NCBI RefSeq assembly: GCF_902859585.1
Contig: NZ_CADIJM010000015.1
Location: 44,739-108,738 of the forward strand
Length of the DNA stretch: 64,000 nucleotides
Origin: Achromobacter animicus
GTDB lineage: Bacteria; Pseudomonadota; Gammaproteobacteria; Burkholderiales; Burkholderiaceae_B
Direction: 5' to 3'
Part shown: piece after piece, positions 26,472 through 35,357 of the stretch
Layout: every line of letters begins with the position of its first letter
Position numbering within the stretch: the stretch's first letter is position 1
The notes under the pieces: generated by a model
Told to the model about the DNA's origin: nothing
What the model saw: only the letters and a program-made list of their open reading frames with translations
Databases searched by the model: none
Position numbers and translations under genes: made by a program

Positions 26472-26624
26472 GTCTCTCTCTCCTCGCGCCCGCGCGGCGG
26501 GCGGTACATGGGCTTGATGAGCCATCTTCCGAGGTCCGCCGGCGTGGCACAAATCGCGATTCTTCAGCGGGGCATCGCCATTCGCGATGGCTGCGCGCGG
26601 CGGCGCCTGCGTTGGCCGTCCGGA

Positions 26625-26637
26625 TTTTGCTACGCAA
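26625..26637. promoter_or_regulatory. candidate LysR-type operator (T-N11-A)
   Basis: TTTTGCTACGCAA contains the dyad TTGC-N3-GCAA and fits T-N11-A. It lies between the end of the lysR gene and the lyase gene, about 154 bp before the lyase start. A second imperfect dyad centred on GGATCC follows at 26639-26652. Confidence 0.35.
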
Positions 26638-26667
26638 CATACGGATCCGAATCCCGAAAGACCTGCC

Positions 26668-27600
26668 TCAATTGCCAGAGGCGGCGGCCTCTTGCAGCAG
26701 GTGTTCCATCAGCAACCGGGCAGCGCCGGACAGGGGCTCATTGCTGCGCACGCACAACTTGAGCTGGCGACGCGCCCACGCGTCCGTCAAAGGGATAATC
26801 CGTAGATCGCCGCAATCGAAGAGGGACAGCGCCTCCACGGGCACGATGCCGATACCCAGCTCGCAGCGCACCATCGATACCAGCGCATCGTATGACGTGA
26901 CCTGGAACCGCAGCCGCACCGTCCGATTGATGGCTGCCGCCTCGCGCGTGAACAGGTAGTTCGCCGCGCTGCCCCGGTGCATGCCGACGTGGTCATATTC
27001 CAGCGTGTCGGCAAACGCCACGCGCTCCCGCGCAGCCAGCGGATGAGACCGGTTGGCCAGCAGCGTCATCACATCGCGCCGGTACGGAAAACTCTGCAGC
27101 CCGCTGTCGTCGTCGGTCTGGGTATAGATACCGATATCGCTCATGTTCTGCTGCACCGCTCGCGTCACCGCGGAACTGACGTTCTCCTCCAGATCGATCT
27201 GCACGCCGGGGTGCAGCGTCAGAAAGCGCCGCAGATCCTGCGGCAGGAACTGCGTGATGGAAGACAGGTTGGCCGCGATGCGCACATGCCCGCGCACGCC
27301 CGATGAAAAATCGCGGATCTCGTCCGTGAGGCCGCGCGCCTGATGCAGCAGCGCCCGCGCATGCCGCGCCAACGCGTGGCCAGCGCCCGTCGCCGCCACC
27401 CCTCGAGCATGCCGCGTGATCAGCACCACATCCAGGATGCGCTCCAGCTCCGACAGCCGCTTGCTCAGCGCCGAGGGCGCAATGTGCTCACGCGCGGCGG
27501 CCGCGGCAATGCTGCCCTCTTCGACCACGGCCACAAAGACCTGCAGGCTGTAGAGATCCAGGCGAGGCGCGGATGATCGAATCGGCAGGTCGAAAGTCAT
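26668..27600 (-). CDS. LysR-family transcriptional regulator
   Basis: From the ATG at 27600 the product is 310 residues. An N-terminal winged helix-turn-helix (LYSLQVFVAVVEEGSIAAAA, then HIAPSALSKRLSELER) precedes the periplasmic-binding-like effector domain (GHVRIAANLSSITQF onward). It lies upstream of, and on the same strand as, the lyase / CoA-transferase / Bug genes, with a 196-bp gap. It therefore probably controls them by binding that gap rather than a divergent promoter. The effector is likely the acid or its CoA ester (inference). Confidence 0.9.
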   Translation of the reverse strand: MTFDLPIRSSAPRLDLYSLQVFVAVVEEGSIAAAAAREHIAPSALSKRLSELERILDVVLITRHARGVAATGAGHALARHARALLHQARGLTDEIRDFSSGVRGHVRIAANLSSITQFLPQDLRRFLTLHPGVQIDLEENVSSAVTRAVQQNMSDIGIYTQTDDDSGLQSFPYRRDVMTLLANRSHPLAARERVAFADTLEYDHVGMHRGSAANYLFTREAAAINRTVRLRFQVTSYDALVSMVRCELGIGIVPVEALSLFDCGDLRIIPLTDAWARRQLKLCVRSNEPLSGAARLLMEHLLQEAAASGN

Positions 27601-27634
27601 GGCACGAGCGTACCGTAACGATTCCCGGAAATGC

Positions 27635-27671
27635 AAAAGGCCCCGGTCTCTGGGAGATCGGGGCCTTTTTT
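27635..27671 (-). terminator. terminator after tRNA-Ser
   Basis: AAAAGGCCCCG and CGGGGCCTTTT form a stem of about 11 bp; T-rich flanks occur on both strands. It lies 45 bp beyond the tRNA-Ser 3' end and just upstream of lysR. Confidence 0.7.
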
Positions 27672-27715
27672 GGCTTGGCCGCTTTTTGGGGGCTTGGCGG
27701 CCTTGCCAGTATTCT

Positions 27716-27806
27716 TGGCGGACAGAGGGGGATTCGAACCCCCGATACGCTTTTGACGTATACACGCTTTCCAGGCGTGCGCCTTCAACCACTCGGCCAC
27801 CTGTCC
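27716..27806 (-). tRNA. tRNA-Ser (anticodon GGA)
   Basis: The reverse strand gives a class II tRNA: acceptor GGACAGG, anticodon stem CACGC/GCGTG with loop CTGGAAA (anticodon GGA, reading UCC/UCU), a long variable arm and the T-arm GGGGG-TTCGAAT-CCCCC. The 3' CCA is encoded at 27716-27718. Confidence 0.95.
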
Positions 27807-27868
27807 TACTGCACTTCCAGGGGCCTTTCGGTGCTGATGAAAGACGCTGCTGAAAATGCGAATCCGCG

Positions 27869-27877
27869 ATTCTAGCA
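27869..27877 (-). promoter_or_regulatory. extended -10 promoter of tRNA-Ser
   Basis: On the minus strand TGCTAGAAT is an extended -10 (TGn-TAGAAT) about 60 bp before the mature tRNA 5' end; a weak -35 TTGCTG sits 18 bp further upstream. Confidence 0.4.
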
Positions 27878-27911
27878 GAATCGGCAACAGCACAGCAAGC
27901 GGGCAAACAAA

Positions 27912-27936
27912 AAGGGACGCACTACGCGCGTCCCTT
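27912..27936 (-). terminator. rho-independent terminator of prkA-yeaH-spoVR operon
   Basis: AAGGGACGC and GCGTCCCTT form a 9-bp stem with a 7-nt loop; the minus strand continues TTTGTTT. It lies 15 bp after the spoVR stop. Confidence 0.75.
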
Positions 27937-27951
27937 CCCCTGCCGGCGCCA

Positions 27952-29505
27952 TTACTTCGACGCGGGCGGGTCCTGCTCCCGGTAGGAGCTGATCGTGCCG
28001 TCCGGTTCGGTTTCTTCCAGCCGGACGCGGAATCCCCATAGACGTGCCAGATGCTTCATGACCTGTTCGGCATCTTCACCGGCCAGCGGCCGGCCGCGGC
28101 TCTTCAAGTGGCGCAGCACCAGCGAGCGGTCGGTGTCGCGGTTGAAGCGGACGACCTGGATGTCGGGCACCAGGTTGTCGCGATTGTGCTGCGCGGCGAG
28201 CAGGCGCCGGATGTCGCGGTAGCCCTCGTCGTCGTGGATCGCGGCCACTTCCAGTTTGGGGTTGGCTTGGTGGTCCGAGATCGCGAAGAAGCGGAATTCG
28301 CGGATCAGGCGCGGGGACAGATACTGCGAGATGTAGGACTCGTCCTTGAAGTTGCGCATGGCGAAGTCCAACGTCTTCAACCAGTCGCCGCCCGCGATGT
28401 CGGGGAACCAGCGGCGGTCTTCGGGCGTGGGCGCTTCGCAGATGCGGCGGATGTCCGACATCATTGCAAAGCCCAGTGCGTACGGGTTGATGCCGCCATA
28501 GCCGCGCTCGTCAAAGCCGCGCTGGCTGACGACGTTGGTGTGGCTTTGCAGGAACTCCATCATGAAGCCGTCGTTCACCAGGCCCTTCTCGTGCAGGCGG
28601 TTCAGGATGGTGTAGTGCCAGAACGTGGCCCAGCCTTCGTTCATGACCTTGGTCTGGGTCTGCGGATAGAAATACTGCGCGACCTTGCGGACGATGCGCA
28701 CCAGCTCCTTCTGCCACGGGGCCAGCTTGGGCGAGTACTTCTCGATGAAGTACAGCAGGTTCTCCTCGGGCTCGGGCGGAAACACGGACGCCGCGACGCG
28801 CGTGTCCTTGTCCGCTTCGATGCGCGGCAGCGTGCGCCACAGGTCGTTGTACTGCAGGCGCGCGTGTTCCTCGCGCTCGGCCTGGCGGGTGGCCTCTTCC
28901 TTGAAGGAGACCGGCGTCGGGCGCTTGTAGCGGTCGACGCCGTGATGCGACAGCGCATGGCACGAGTCCAGCAGCGACTCCACGGCGTCGATGCCGTAGC
29001 GGTCTTCGCACGCCATCACGTACTTGCGCGCGAACACCAGGTAGTCCAGCACGCCGTCGGCGTCTGTCCATTGCCGGAAGAGATAGTTGCCCTTGAAGAA
29101 GGAATTGTGCCCGTAGCAGGCATGCGCGATCACCAGCGCCTGCATCGGCATGGAATTCTCTTCCATGAGGTAAGAAATGCACGGGTTGGAATTGATGACG
29201 ATTTCGTACGCCAGCCCCTGCATGCCGCGTCGGTAGTACTGCTCGTTGCGGATGAATTCCTTGCCGTACGACCAATGCGGGTAGCCAATGGGCAAGCCCG
29301 CCGACGCGTACGCGTCCAGCATCTGTTCCGAGGTGATGACCTCGATCTGGTTCGGATAGGTGTCCAAGCCATATTCGCGCGCAATCTGCGAGATCGCGTC
29401 GTCATAGGTCTGGATCAGTTCGAACGTCCATTCGGAACCCTGCGAGATCGGCCGGACACCGCCGTCCGATCCCGGCTCCACGAGCGCACCCATGTTGGCG
29501 TTCAT
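27952..29505 (-). CDS. SpoVR family protein (YcgB-like)
   Basis: From the ATG at 29505 the product is 517 residues and shows the conserved YcgB/SpoVR core: FIRNEQYYRRGMQGLAYEIV, VIAHACYGHNSFFK, MNEGWATFWHYTI and GFDERGYGGINPYALGFAMM. The His, Glu and Asp residues in these blocks look metal-like, but no activity is proven. SpoVR is needed for spore cortex in Bacillus and belongs to a stationary-phase or stress operon with prkA and yeaH in Gram-negatives. Its start overlaps the yeaH stop by 4 nt (ATGA). Confidence 0.93.
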   Translation of the reverse strand: MNANMGALVEPGSDGGVRPISQGSEWTFELIQTYDDAISQIAREYGLDTYPNQIEVITSEQMLDAYASAGLPIGYPHWSYGKEFIRNEQYYRRGMQGLAYEIVINSNPCISYLMEENSMPMQALVIAHACYGHNSFFKGNYLFRQWTDADGVLDYLVFARKYVMACEDRYGIDAVESLLDSCHALSHHGVDRYKRPTPVSFKEEATRQAEREEHARLQYNDLWRTLPRIEADKDTRVAASVFPPEPEENLLYFIEKYSPKLAPWQKELVRIVRKVAQYFYPQTQTKVMNEGWATFWHYTILNRLHEKGLVNDGFMMEFLQSHTNVVSQRGFDERGYGGINPYALGFAMMSDIRRICEAPTPEDRRWFPDIAGGDWLKTLDFAMRNFKDESYISQYLSPRLIREFRFFAISDHQANPKLEVAAIHDDEGYRDIRRLLAAQHNRDNLVPDIQVVRFNRDTDRSLVLRHLKSRGRPLAGEDAEQVMKHLARLWGFRVRLEETEPDGTISSYREQDPPASK

Positions 29506-30761
29506 GCGGTCTCCTTCTTGAACAGGTCGTGGAACACGGGAAAGATTTCCCCGCGGTCGCAAATGCGCCGCATGACGAAGTGCGGTTCCAGTTTCTGTTC
29601 ATACTCGGCCCACAGACTGCTCTTGCGGGCTTCCTGCGAGTCGGGGATTTCGATGTAGGCAAAGTAGCGCGACGAAGGCAGCAGATGCTCGGCCAGGAAT
29701 CGCGCGCTCTTGCCCGCATCGGCGCCAAACGAGTCGCCGTCGCTGGCCTGCGCCGCGTAGACGTTCCACGCGGACGGCGGATAGCGCTTTTCAAGGATCT
29801 CGCGCATCAGCTCCAATGCCGACAACACGATCGTGCCGCCGCTCTTGGGGTCGTAGAAGAACGTGTGCTCGTCCACTTCCTCGGCGTTGTCGGTGTGGCG
29901 GATGAACACCAGATCGACGTGCTCGTACTTGCGCGACAGGAACAGGTAGAGCAGCGTGAAGAAGCGCTTGGCCAGATCCTTCTTGCCCTCGTCCATCGAG
30001 CCGGACACGTCCATCAGGCAGAACATGACGGCGCGCGCCATGGGGATGGCGACCGACACGCGGTTGCGATAGCGCAGATCCAGGTCGTCCAGGAACGGCA
30101 CGCGCGCCAGACGCTCGCGGCAATCCTCGACCTCCTGTTCCAGCTCGCGGATTCGGGCCTGCGACACGCCGGCAGCCTTGGCCTCTTCCAGCGCGTCCTC
30201 GGCATCGCGCAGGTCGGCGCGCGCCTTCACGCCCAGCGACACCCGACGTGCCAGCGATGACTTCAGCGTGCGGCTGATGCTCAGCGTGCTGGGCGAGCCG
30301 GTGGTGGTGTAGCCGGCGCGCTGCCACTTCTTCTGGCTGACTTCGCCAAGCTGGTTGCGCGCCAGGTGCGGCAGTTCCAGATCCTCGAAAAAGAGGTTCA
30401 GGAATTCAGCACGCGACAGGCTGAAGGTGAACTGGTCCACCGACTCACCTTCACCTGGCTCGGAGCCGCCCTCGCCCTGCCCGCCCTGCGGCCGGTCGAA
30501 GGTGTCGCCCTTGGCGAATTCGCGGTTGCCCGGATGCACCATTTCGCGGTCGCCGCCCGCGCCGTGCCGGAATGTCGGCTCGGAAATATCGCGGGCGGGC
30601 AGGTTGATCTCACCGCCTTGATCCATGTCCTGGATCGAGCGGTCACGGATCATCCCGTGTACCGCCTTGCGGATCTGATCCTTGTAACGCCGCAGAAAGC
30701 GTTCCCGGTTAACGGCGCTCTTGTTGCGACCGTTAAGACGGCGATCGATCAGTGAATTCAT
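29502..30761 (-). CDS. yeaH: YeaH/DUF444 von Willebrand A-domain protein
   Basis: This 419-residue protein has a charged, Gly-rich N-terminal third, a coiled coil at about residues 195-225 and a C-terminal vWA domain with the MIDAS-type motif FCLMDVSGSMDEGKKD. YeaH is the middle partner of the PrkA-YeaH-SpoVR stress module. It likely mediates protein-protein contact downstream of the kinase. The gene starts 12 bp after prkA and its stop overlaps spoVR. Confidence 0.93.
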   Translation of the reverse strand: MNSLIDRRLNGRNKSAVNRERFLRRYKDQIRKAVHGMIRDRSIQDMDQGGEINLPARDISEPTFRHGAGGDREMVHPGNREFAKGDTFDRPQGGQGEGGSEPGEGESVDQFTFSLSRAEFLNLFFEDLELPHLARNQLGEVSQKKWQRAGYTTTGSPSTLSISRTLKSSLARRVSLGVKARADLRDAEDALEEAKAAGVSQARIRELEQEVEDCRERLARVPFLDDLDLRYRNRVSVAIPMARAVMFCLMDVSGSMDEGKKDLAKRFFTLLYLFLSRKYEHVDLVFIRHTDNAEEVDEHTFFYDPKSGGTIVLSALELMREILEKRYPPSAWNVYAAQASDGDSFGADAGKSARFLAEHLLPSSRYFAYIEIPDSQEARKSSLWAEYEQKLEPHFVMRRICDRGEIFPVFHDLFKKETA

Positions 30762-30773
30762 GATTCACCTCGC

Positions 30774-32699
30774 TCAGGAAGACTTCCTCACACGGAGATA
30801 CCACTCGCACAGCAGCCTGACCTGCTTTTCCGTGTAGCCCTTCTCCACCATCCGGTCGACGAAGCTCTGGTGTTTCGTCTTGTCCTCGGCCGAGGCCTTG
30901 GCGTTGAACGAAATCACCGGCAGCAGGTCTTCCGTGTTCGAGAACATCTTTTTCTCGATTACTTCGCGCAGCTTTTCATAGCTGGTCCAGTTCGGATTGC
31001 GGCCGCTGTTGTTGGCGCGCGCCCGCAGCACGAAGTTCACGATCTCGTTACGGAAGTCCTTGGGATTGGCAATGCCTGCGGGCTTCTCGATCTTTTCCAG
31101 CTCATCGTTCAACGCGCTGCGGTCGAAGCTTTCGCCGGTTTCAGGATCGCGGAACTCCTCGTCCTGGATCCAGCAGTCGGCAAACGTGACGTAACGGTCG
31201 AAGATGTTCTGGCCGTATTCGGAGTAGGACTCCAGGTAAGCGGTCTGAATCTCCTTGCCGATGAACTCCGCGTAACGCGGCGCCAGGAAGCCCTTGATGA
31301 ACTCGAGATAGCGCCGGCGGATTTCGTCGGGATAGTCTTCGCGGCCGATGCGCTGCTCCAGCACGTACATCAGGTGCACCGGATTGGCGGCCACTTCGGT
31401 CTGGTCGTAGTTGAAGACGCTGGACAGGATCTTGTACGCGAAACGCGTGGAGACGCCGGTCATGCCTTCATCCGTGCCCGCGTAGTCCTTGTATTCCTGC
31501 AGCGCCTTGGCTTTGGGATCGACGTCCTTCAGGCTTTCGCCGTCGTAGACCCGCAGCTTGGAATAGATGCTGGAATTCTCGGGTTCCTTCAGGCGTGTCA
31601 GCACCGAGAACTGCGCCATCATGTCCAGCGTTCCGGGCGCGCACGGCGCTTCGGACAGCGAGCTGTGATGCAGCAGTTTTTCGTAGATGCGGACCTCTTC
31701 GGACACCTGCAGGCAATAAGGCACCTTGACGATATAGATACGGTCAAGGAACGCCTCGTTGTGCTTGTTGTTGCGGAAGGTCTGCCATTCCGATTCGTTC
31801 GAGTGGGCCAGGATCGTGCCGTTGAACGGGATGGCCGAGAAGCCTTCCGTGCCCTTGAAGTTGCCTTCCTGGGTAGCCGTCAACAGCGGATGCAGCATCT
31901 TGATCGGGGCCTTGAACATTTCCACGAACTCGAGCAGCCCCTGGTTCGCCAGGCACAGACCGCCGGAATAGCTGTACGCGTCCGGGTCGTCCTGCGAATG
32001 GCGGTCGAGCTTGCGGATATCAACCTTGCCCACCAGCGACGAAATGTCCTGGTTGTTTTCGTCGCCCGGTTCGGTCTTGGCAATGGCGATCTGCCGCAAC
32101 ACCGACGGGTTCAGGCGCACGACACGGAACTTCGAGATGTCGCCGTCGAACTCCTTCAGGCGCTTGACTGCCCACGGCGACATGATGCCGGTCAGGTAAC
32201 GCTTGGGGATGCCGTATTCCTTTTCGAGCATGTCGCCGAATCGTTCCGGATGGAACAGCCCGAGCGGCGATTCGTTCACCGGCGATCCCTTCAACGCGTA
32301 GATGGGAAAACTTTCCATCAGCGCCTTGAGCCGTTCGGCGATGGACGACTTGCCGCCGCCCACCGGTCCCAGCAGATAGAGGATTTGCTTGCGCTCTTCC
32401 AGCCCCTGCGCGGCGTGTTTGAAGAACGCGACGATCTGTCCGATCACGTCCTCCATGCCGTAGAACTCCTGGAACGCGGGATAGCGCCGGATGGTCCGGT
32501 TGGAAAACAAACGGGAAAGACGTGGGTCGTTGCGCGTATCCACGATTTCAGGGTCGCCAATCGCGGCCAGCATGCGCTCAGCGGGGCTGGCGTAGGCCAT
32601 GGGATCGCGCTTGGCGAGGCTCAGATACTCCTCGAGCGAGAGCTCTGATTCCTGCTCTCTTGCATACTGCGACTTGAAGCCTTCGACGATGTTTTGCAC
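30774..32699 (-). CDS. prkA: PrkA serine protein kinase (AAA+ domain)
   Basis: The 641-residue protein has an N-terminal AAA+ module with Walker A LGPVGGGKSSIAERL, a central region (RFGDMLEKEYGIPKRYLTG, LDRIYIVKVPYCL) and the C-terminal kinase-like domain. It matches E. coli YeaG (about 644). It starts with GTG at 32699, supported by an excellent TAGGAGG ribosome-binding site. PrkA/YeaG is a nutrient-stress kinase or protease regulator. It is the first gene of the three-gene operon; I could not find a clear sigma-54 or sigma-S promoter in the gap upstream. Confidence 0.94.
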   Translation of the reverse strand: MQNIVEGFKSQYAREQESELSLEEYLSLAKRDPMAYASPAERMLAAIGDPEIVDTRNDPRLSRLFSNRTIRRYPAFQEFYGMEDVIGQIVAFFKHAAQGLEERKQILYLLGPVGGGKSSIAERLKALMESFPIYALKGSPVNESPLGLFHPERFGDMLEKEYGIPKRYLTGIMSPWAVKRLKEFDGDISKFRVVRLNPSVLRQIAIAKTEPGDENNQDISSLVGKVDIRKLDRHSQDDPDAYSYSGGLCLANQGLLEFVEMFKAPIKMLHPLLTATQEGNFKGTEGFSAIPFNGTILAHSNESEWQTFRNNKHNEAFLDRIYIVKVPYCLQVSEEVRIYEKLLHHSSLSEAPCAPGTLDMMAQFSVLTRLKEPENSSIYSKLRVYDGESLKDVDPKAKALQEYKDYAGTDEGMTGVSTRFAYKILSSVFNYDQTEVAANPVHLMYVLEQRIGREDYPDEIRRRYLEFIKGFLAPRYAEFIGKEIQTAYLESYSEYGQNIFDRYVTFADCWIQDEEFRDPETGESFDRSALNDELEKIEKPAGIANPKDFRNEIVNFVLRARANNSGRNPNWTSYEKLREVIEKKMFSNTEDLLPVISFNAKASAEDKTKHQSFVDRMVEKGYTEKQVRLLCEWYLRVRKSS

Positions 32700-33445
32700 G
32701 GAAACCTCCTACATACAACACGCGAAAAATTCAATACGTCCCTACATGCCCATTGTGCATCAGCGCCTGCGAATTACTAAACAACTTCGCTGTTGGCGTT
32801 TTCGGCAAGTTGTTATGTTGCTTTCGCCACACATCAACCATAAGCACGATCGGACCCTTTGTGTTTAGGCTGCACCCCTTTCGCACTAGTTCCGTCAGGG
32901 ATTGCAACTAACGTGAGCAAGTTAACTCGTCGTCTCGAGCATAGACCCGCATATAGCGTGCCTGACGCAACCGCACATGAAATGGTCGGCAACGAAACGA
33001 CGGAATGAGCGATATCCGATGGATTCTTGTTGGCCCGGGATAAACCCGGAGCGTTCGCCATGCGATCGCAGCGAACGGGCTGAACGGCGCTGGGCGACTT
33101 CGTTCAGTGGCGTGCCGGTCGGTGTTGAACTGCGCCGATTCGCGGCACGGGAATCCGTGGTGACGAGGGCGCGCAGCGGCTGTGCGGGTGGTCCGTGAGC
33201 GCGTAGCGCCAAGTCATGCTGCTTATGCTAAGCCCGTGACTCTTTTGTGGCAATTCATTTTGCGCGAATATTTGCTCGCGTAATCACGCGAAACGCCTTC
33301 GTGCGCGGTGTGGTGCACGGTGTGGTGCGCGCCCATCGCGTATGCCGATCCGCACGCATCGATAGGGTGAATCGTGCAGACGCAAGCTGTGCGCGGCTTT
33401 CAAACGATTGGCAGCCGAACGCGCGGAGTGCTAACAGCAAATCCG
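32700..33445. other. 746-bp gene-free region between ribD and prkA
   Basis: This is the longest gap in the window. The part nearest prkA (32700-32880) is AT-richer and must carry the prkA promoter. Open frames inside (for example 32922-33212 minus and 32977-33198 plus) overlap each other and have no recognisable protein character, so I do not call them. A CCGGG-ATAAA-CCCGG hairpin occurs near 33036-33050, and a 12-bp tandem repeat at 33301. No RNA gene is recognised. Confidence 0.5.
33301..33334. repeat. 12-bp tandem repeat, about 2.8 copies
   Basis: Units GTGCGCGGTGTG, GTGCACGGTGTG and a partial GTGCGCG(CCC) lie head to tail in non-coding DNA 112 bp beyond the ribD stop. Function unknown. 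Confidence 0.6.
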
Positions 33446-34597
33446 TTACGACAACGTGGGCAACGCCACGCTTTCCATCAAATGCCGCCACGTGCCTGCC
33501 ACGCGCGCGCGCACAGACAGATCGGCGCCCACGCGCGCGATATCGGTAAATTCGTAGCGCCGCGCGGCGTCCAGGTGTTCGAGCATCGGCAAGCGCACCA
33601 TGCCCGCCGCGTCGCCCAGCAGCACCGGCGCAAGATACAACAGCAGTTCGTCGACGCAGCCGGCTGACACCAGCGCACCGCTCAGGCCCGCGCCTGCCTC
33701 GACGTGAACCTCGTTGAACTGCTGCTCGGCCATCCAGCGCATCATGGCAGGCAGATCGACGCGGCCAGGTTCCGTGCCCGGCAAGCACACCACGCGCGCA
33801 TTCTTGTCCGCCAGGCGCGCTGCCTTCGCGGCATCTTCGCGCGCGGTGAACACGATGACCTCTGCGCCATCGAACAGCCGCGCGGTCTCCGGGATCTGGA
33901 ATTGGCCGTCCACGACGGCCTTGCGCGGCTGGCGCGGCGTATCGACGTCGCGCACGTTCAGCTGCGGATCGTCCTTGAGCACGGTGCCCATGCCGGTCAG
34001 CACGACGCAGCTGCGCGCCCGCCAGCGGTGTCCGTCGGCCCGCGCTTCCGGTCCGGTGATCCATTGCGACATGCCGTTATGGAGCGCACTGCGGCCGTCC
34101 AGCGACGCCGCCATCTTCATCCACACCCACGGCAGGCCGCGGCTCATACGCGAAATGAAGCCGGCGTTCACCGCCAGCGCTTCTTCGCGGCAGACGCCGG
34201 TCGTCACCGCGATGCCCGCTTCGCGCAGCCGCGCCAGCCCCTGCCCGTTGACGAGCGGATTCGGATCACCCATGGCGACCACCACGCGCGCCGGCCGCGC
34301 CGCCAGCACCGCATCGACGCATGGCGGCGTGCGGCCGAAGTGGCTGCACGGTTCCAGCGTGACGTACAGCGTGGAACCGACGACCGTCTCGCCGCGCGCT
34401 TGCGCATCGCGCAGCGCGCAGATTTCCGCGTGCGGGCCGCCCGGCGGCTGCGTCGCGCCTTCGCCCAGCACGCGGCCGTCACGCACGATCACGCAGCCGA
34501 CCCGAGGGTTGGGTGCGGTGGTGAACATAACGGTGTGCGCCAGCGCCAGGGCGCGTCGCATCCAGAAGAGATCGTCGGAGTCGCGGGTAATGTCCAT
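33446..34597 (-). CDS. ribD: bifunctional riboflavin deaminase/reductase RibD
   Basis: From the ATG at 34597 the product is 383 residues. The N-terminal deaminase domain has the zinc site PPGGPHAEICAL plus EPCSHFGRTPPC. The C-terminal RibG reductase domain starts near residue 150 (WVWMKMAASLDGRSAL) and includes HVEAGAGLSGALVSAG. It carries out the second and third steps of riboflavin synthesis. It is normally close to nrdR and glyA; here two opposite-strand genes separate it from nrdR. Confidence 0.95.
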   Translation of the reverse strand: MDITRDSDDLFWMRRALALAHTVMFTTAPNPRVGCVIVRDGRVLGEGATQPPGGPHAEICALRDAQARGETVVGSTLYVTLEPCSHFGRTPPCVDAVLAARPARVVVAMGDPNPLVNGQGLARLREAGIAVTTGVCREEALAVNAGFISRMSRGLPWVWMKMAASLDGRSALHNGMSQWITGPEARADGHRWRARSCVVLTGMGTVLKDDPQLNVRDVDTPRQPRKAVVDGQFQIPETARLFDGAEVIVFTAREDAAKAARLADKNARVVCLPGTEPGRVDLPAMMRWMAEQQFNEVHVEAGAGLSGALVSAGCVDELLLYLAPVLLGDAAGMVRLPMLEHLDAARRYEFTDIARVGADLSVRARVAGTWRHLMESVALPTLS

Positions 34598-34774
34598 GCC
34601 GAGGATTGTATGTCCGCCGCGCACGAATCTGCCGCGCGGCCCGGGCGCTTTCCGGCTGCCACCCCGCCATGTCCGTTTTGGGCCGCCGGCCGTCTTGGAA
34701 CGCGCTCGCGGATCCGGCCAATCGGGAGTAAAAATGGCGTCACCCCCACGAATCCATGGCCAGGAGGCCCGGAA

Positions 34775-35338
34775 ATGAAACAGGCACTTATCGTCATCGA
34801 CGTCCAGGAATCCTTTCGCCAACGTCCGTTTTGGGACGAATCGGAGTATCCGGCGTTCATTTCGCAGATCCAGCCGCTGATCGACGCCGCCGCCGCGAAG
34901 GACATGCCGGTCTTGCAGGTATTCCACACCAGCCCCGCCGACGACCCTGCCAATCCGTTTTCGCTCGCCTCCGGCCACGTCAGGACGCTCAAGGAATTGC
35001 GAATTTCTCCCACGGCGGTATTTCATAAGACAGTGCATTCGTCGCTGTACGCCAAGGACGAGCACGGCGCCTCGTTGCACGATTGGCTGCTCAAACACGG
35101 CATCGAAGGCATCATCGTGGTCGGCATCCGCACGGAACAATGCTGCGAAACGACGTCGCGCCATGCCAGCGACGCCGGCTTCAAGGTGGTGTTTCCCACC
35201 GACGCCACGCTGACCTTTGCCATGCAAAGCCCGTCCGGCAGGAACTACACGCCGGCCGAGATCCGCGACCGGACCGAGCTGGTCCTGCAGGGCCGCTTTG
35301 CCCGCATCGTGCGCGCGGCCGACGCGCTGGCCGCGTAG
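34775..35338 (+). CDS. isochorismatase-family cysteine hydrolase
   Basis: The 187-residue protein starts at the ATG at 34775 after CAGGAGG. It shows the catalytic triad of the family: Asp in ALIVIDVQESF, Lys in AVFHKTVHSSLY and nucleophilic Cys in GIRTEQCCETTSRH. Relatives hydrolyse amides such as nicotinamide or N-carbamoyl compounds, or isochorismate; specificity is not evident. The GlxA/AraC regulator follows after 19 bp on the same strand, so it may be self-regulated with it. Confidence 0.88.
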   Translation: MKQALIVIDVQESFRQRPFWDESEYPAFISQIQPLIDAAAAKDMPVLQVFHTSPADDPANPFSLASGHVRTLKELRISPTAVFHKTVHSSLYAKDEHGASLHDWLLKHGIEGIIVVGIRTEQCCETTSRHASDAGFKVVFPTDATLTFAMQSPSGRNYTPAEIRDRTELVLQGRFARIVRAADALAA

Positions 35339-35357
35339 CGTCCGGCGGGAGGCGCAG

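Noticed and set aside
28051-29658. 535-codon plus-strand frame
   Set aside because: It is the antisense shadow of spoVR and yeaH.
30870-32648. 592-codon plus-strand frame
   Set aside because: It is the antisense shadow of prkA.
32922-33212. 96-codon minus frame, with a 73-codon plus frame over it
   Set aside because: They overlap on opposite strands, lack ribosome-binding sites and resemble no protein family.
33301-33334. CRISPR-like repeat
   Set aside because: Units are 12 bp, contiguous and without spacers; no cas gene is present.
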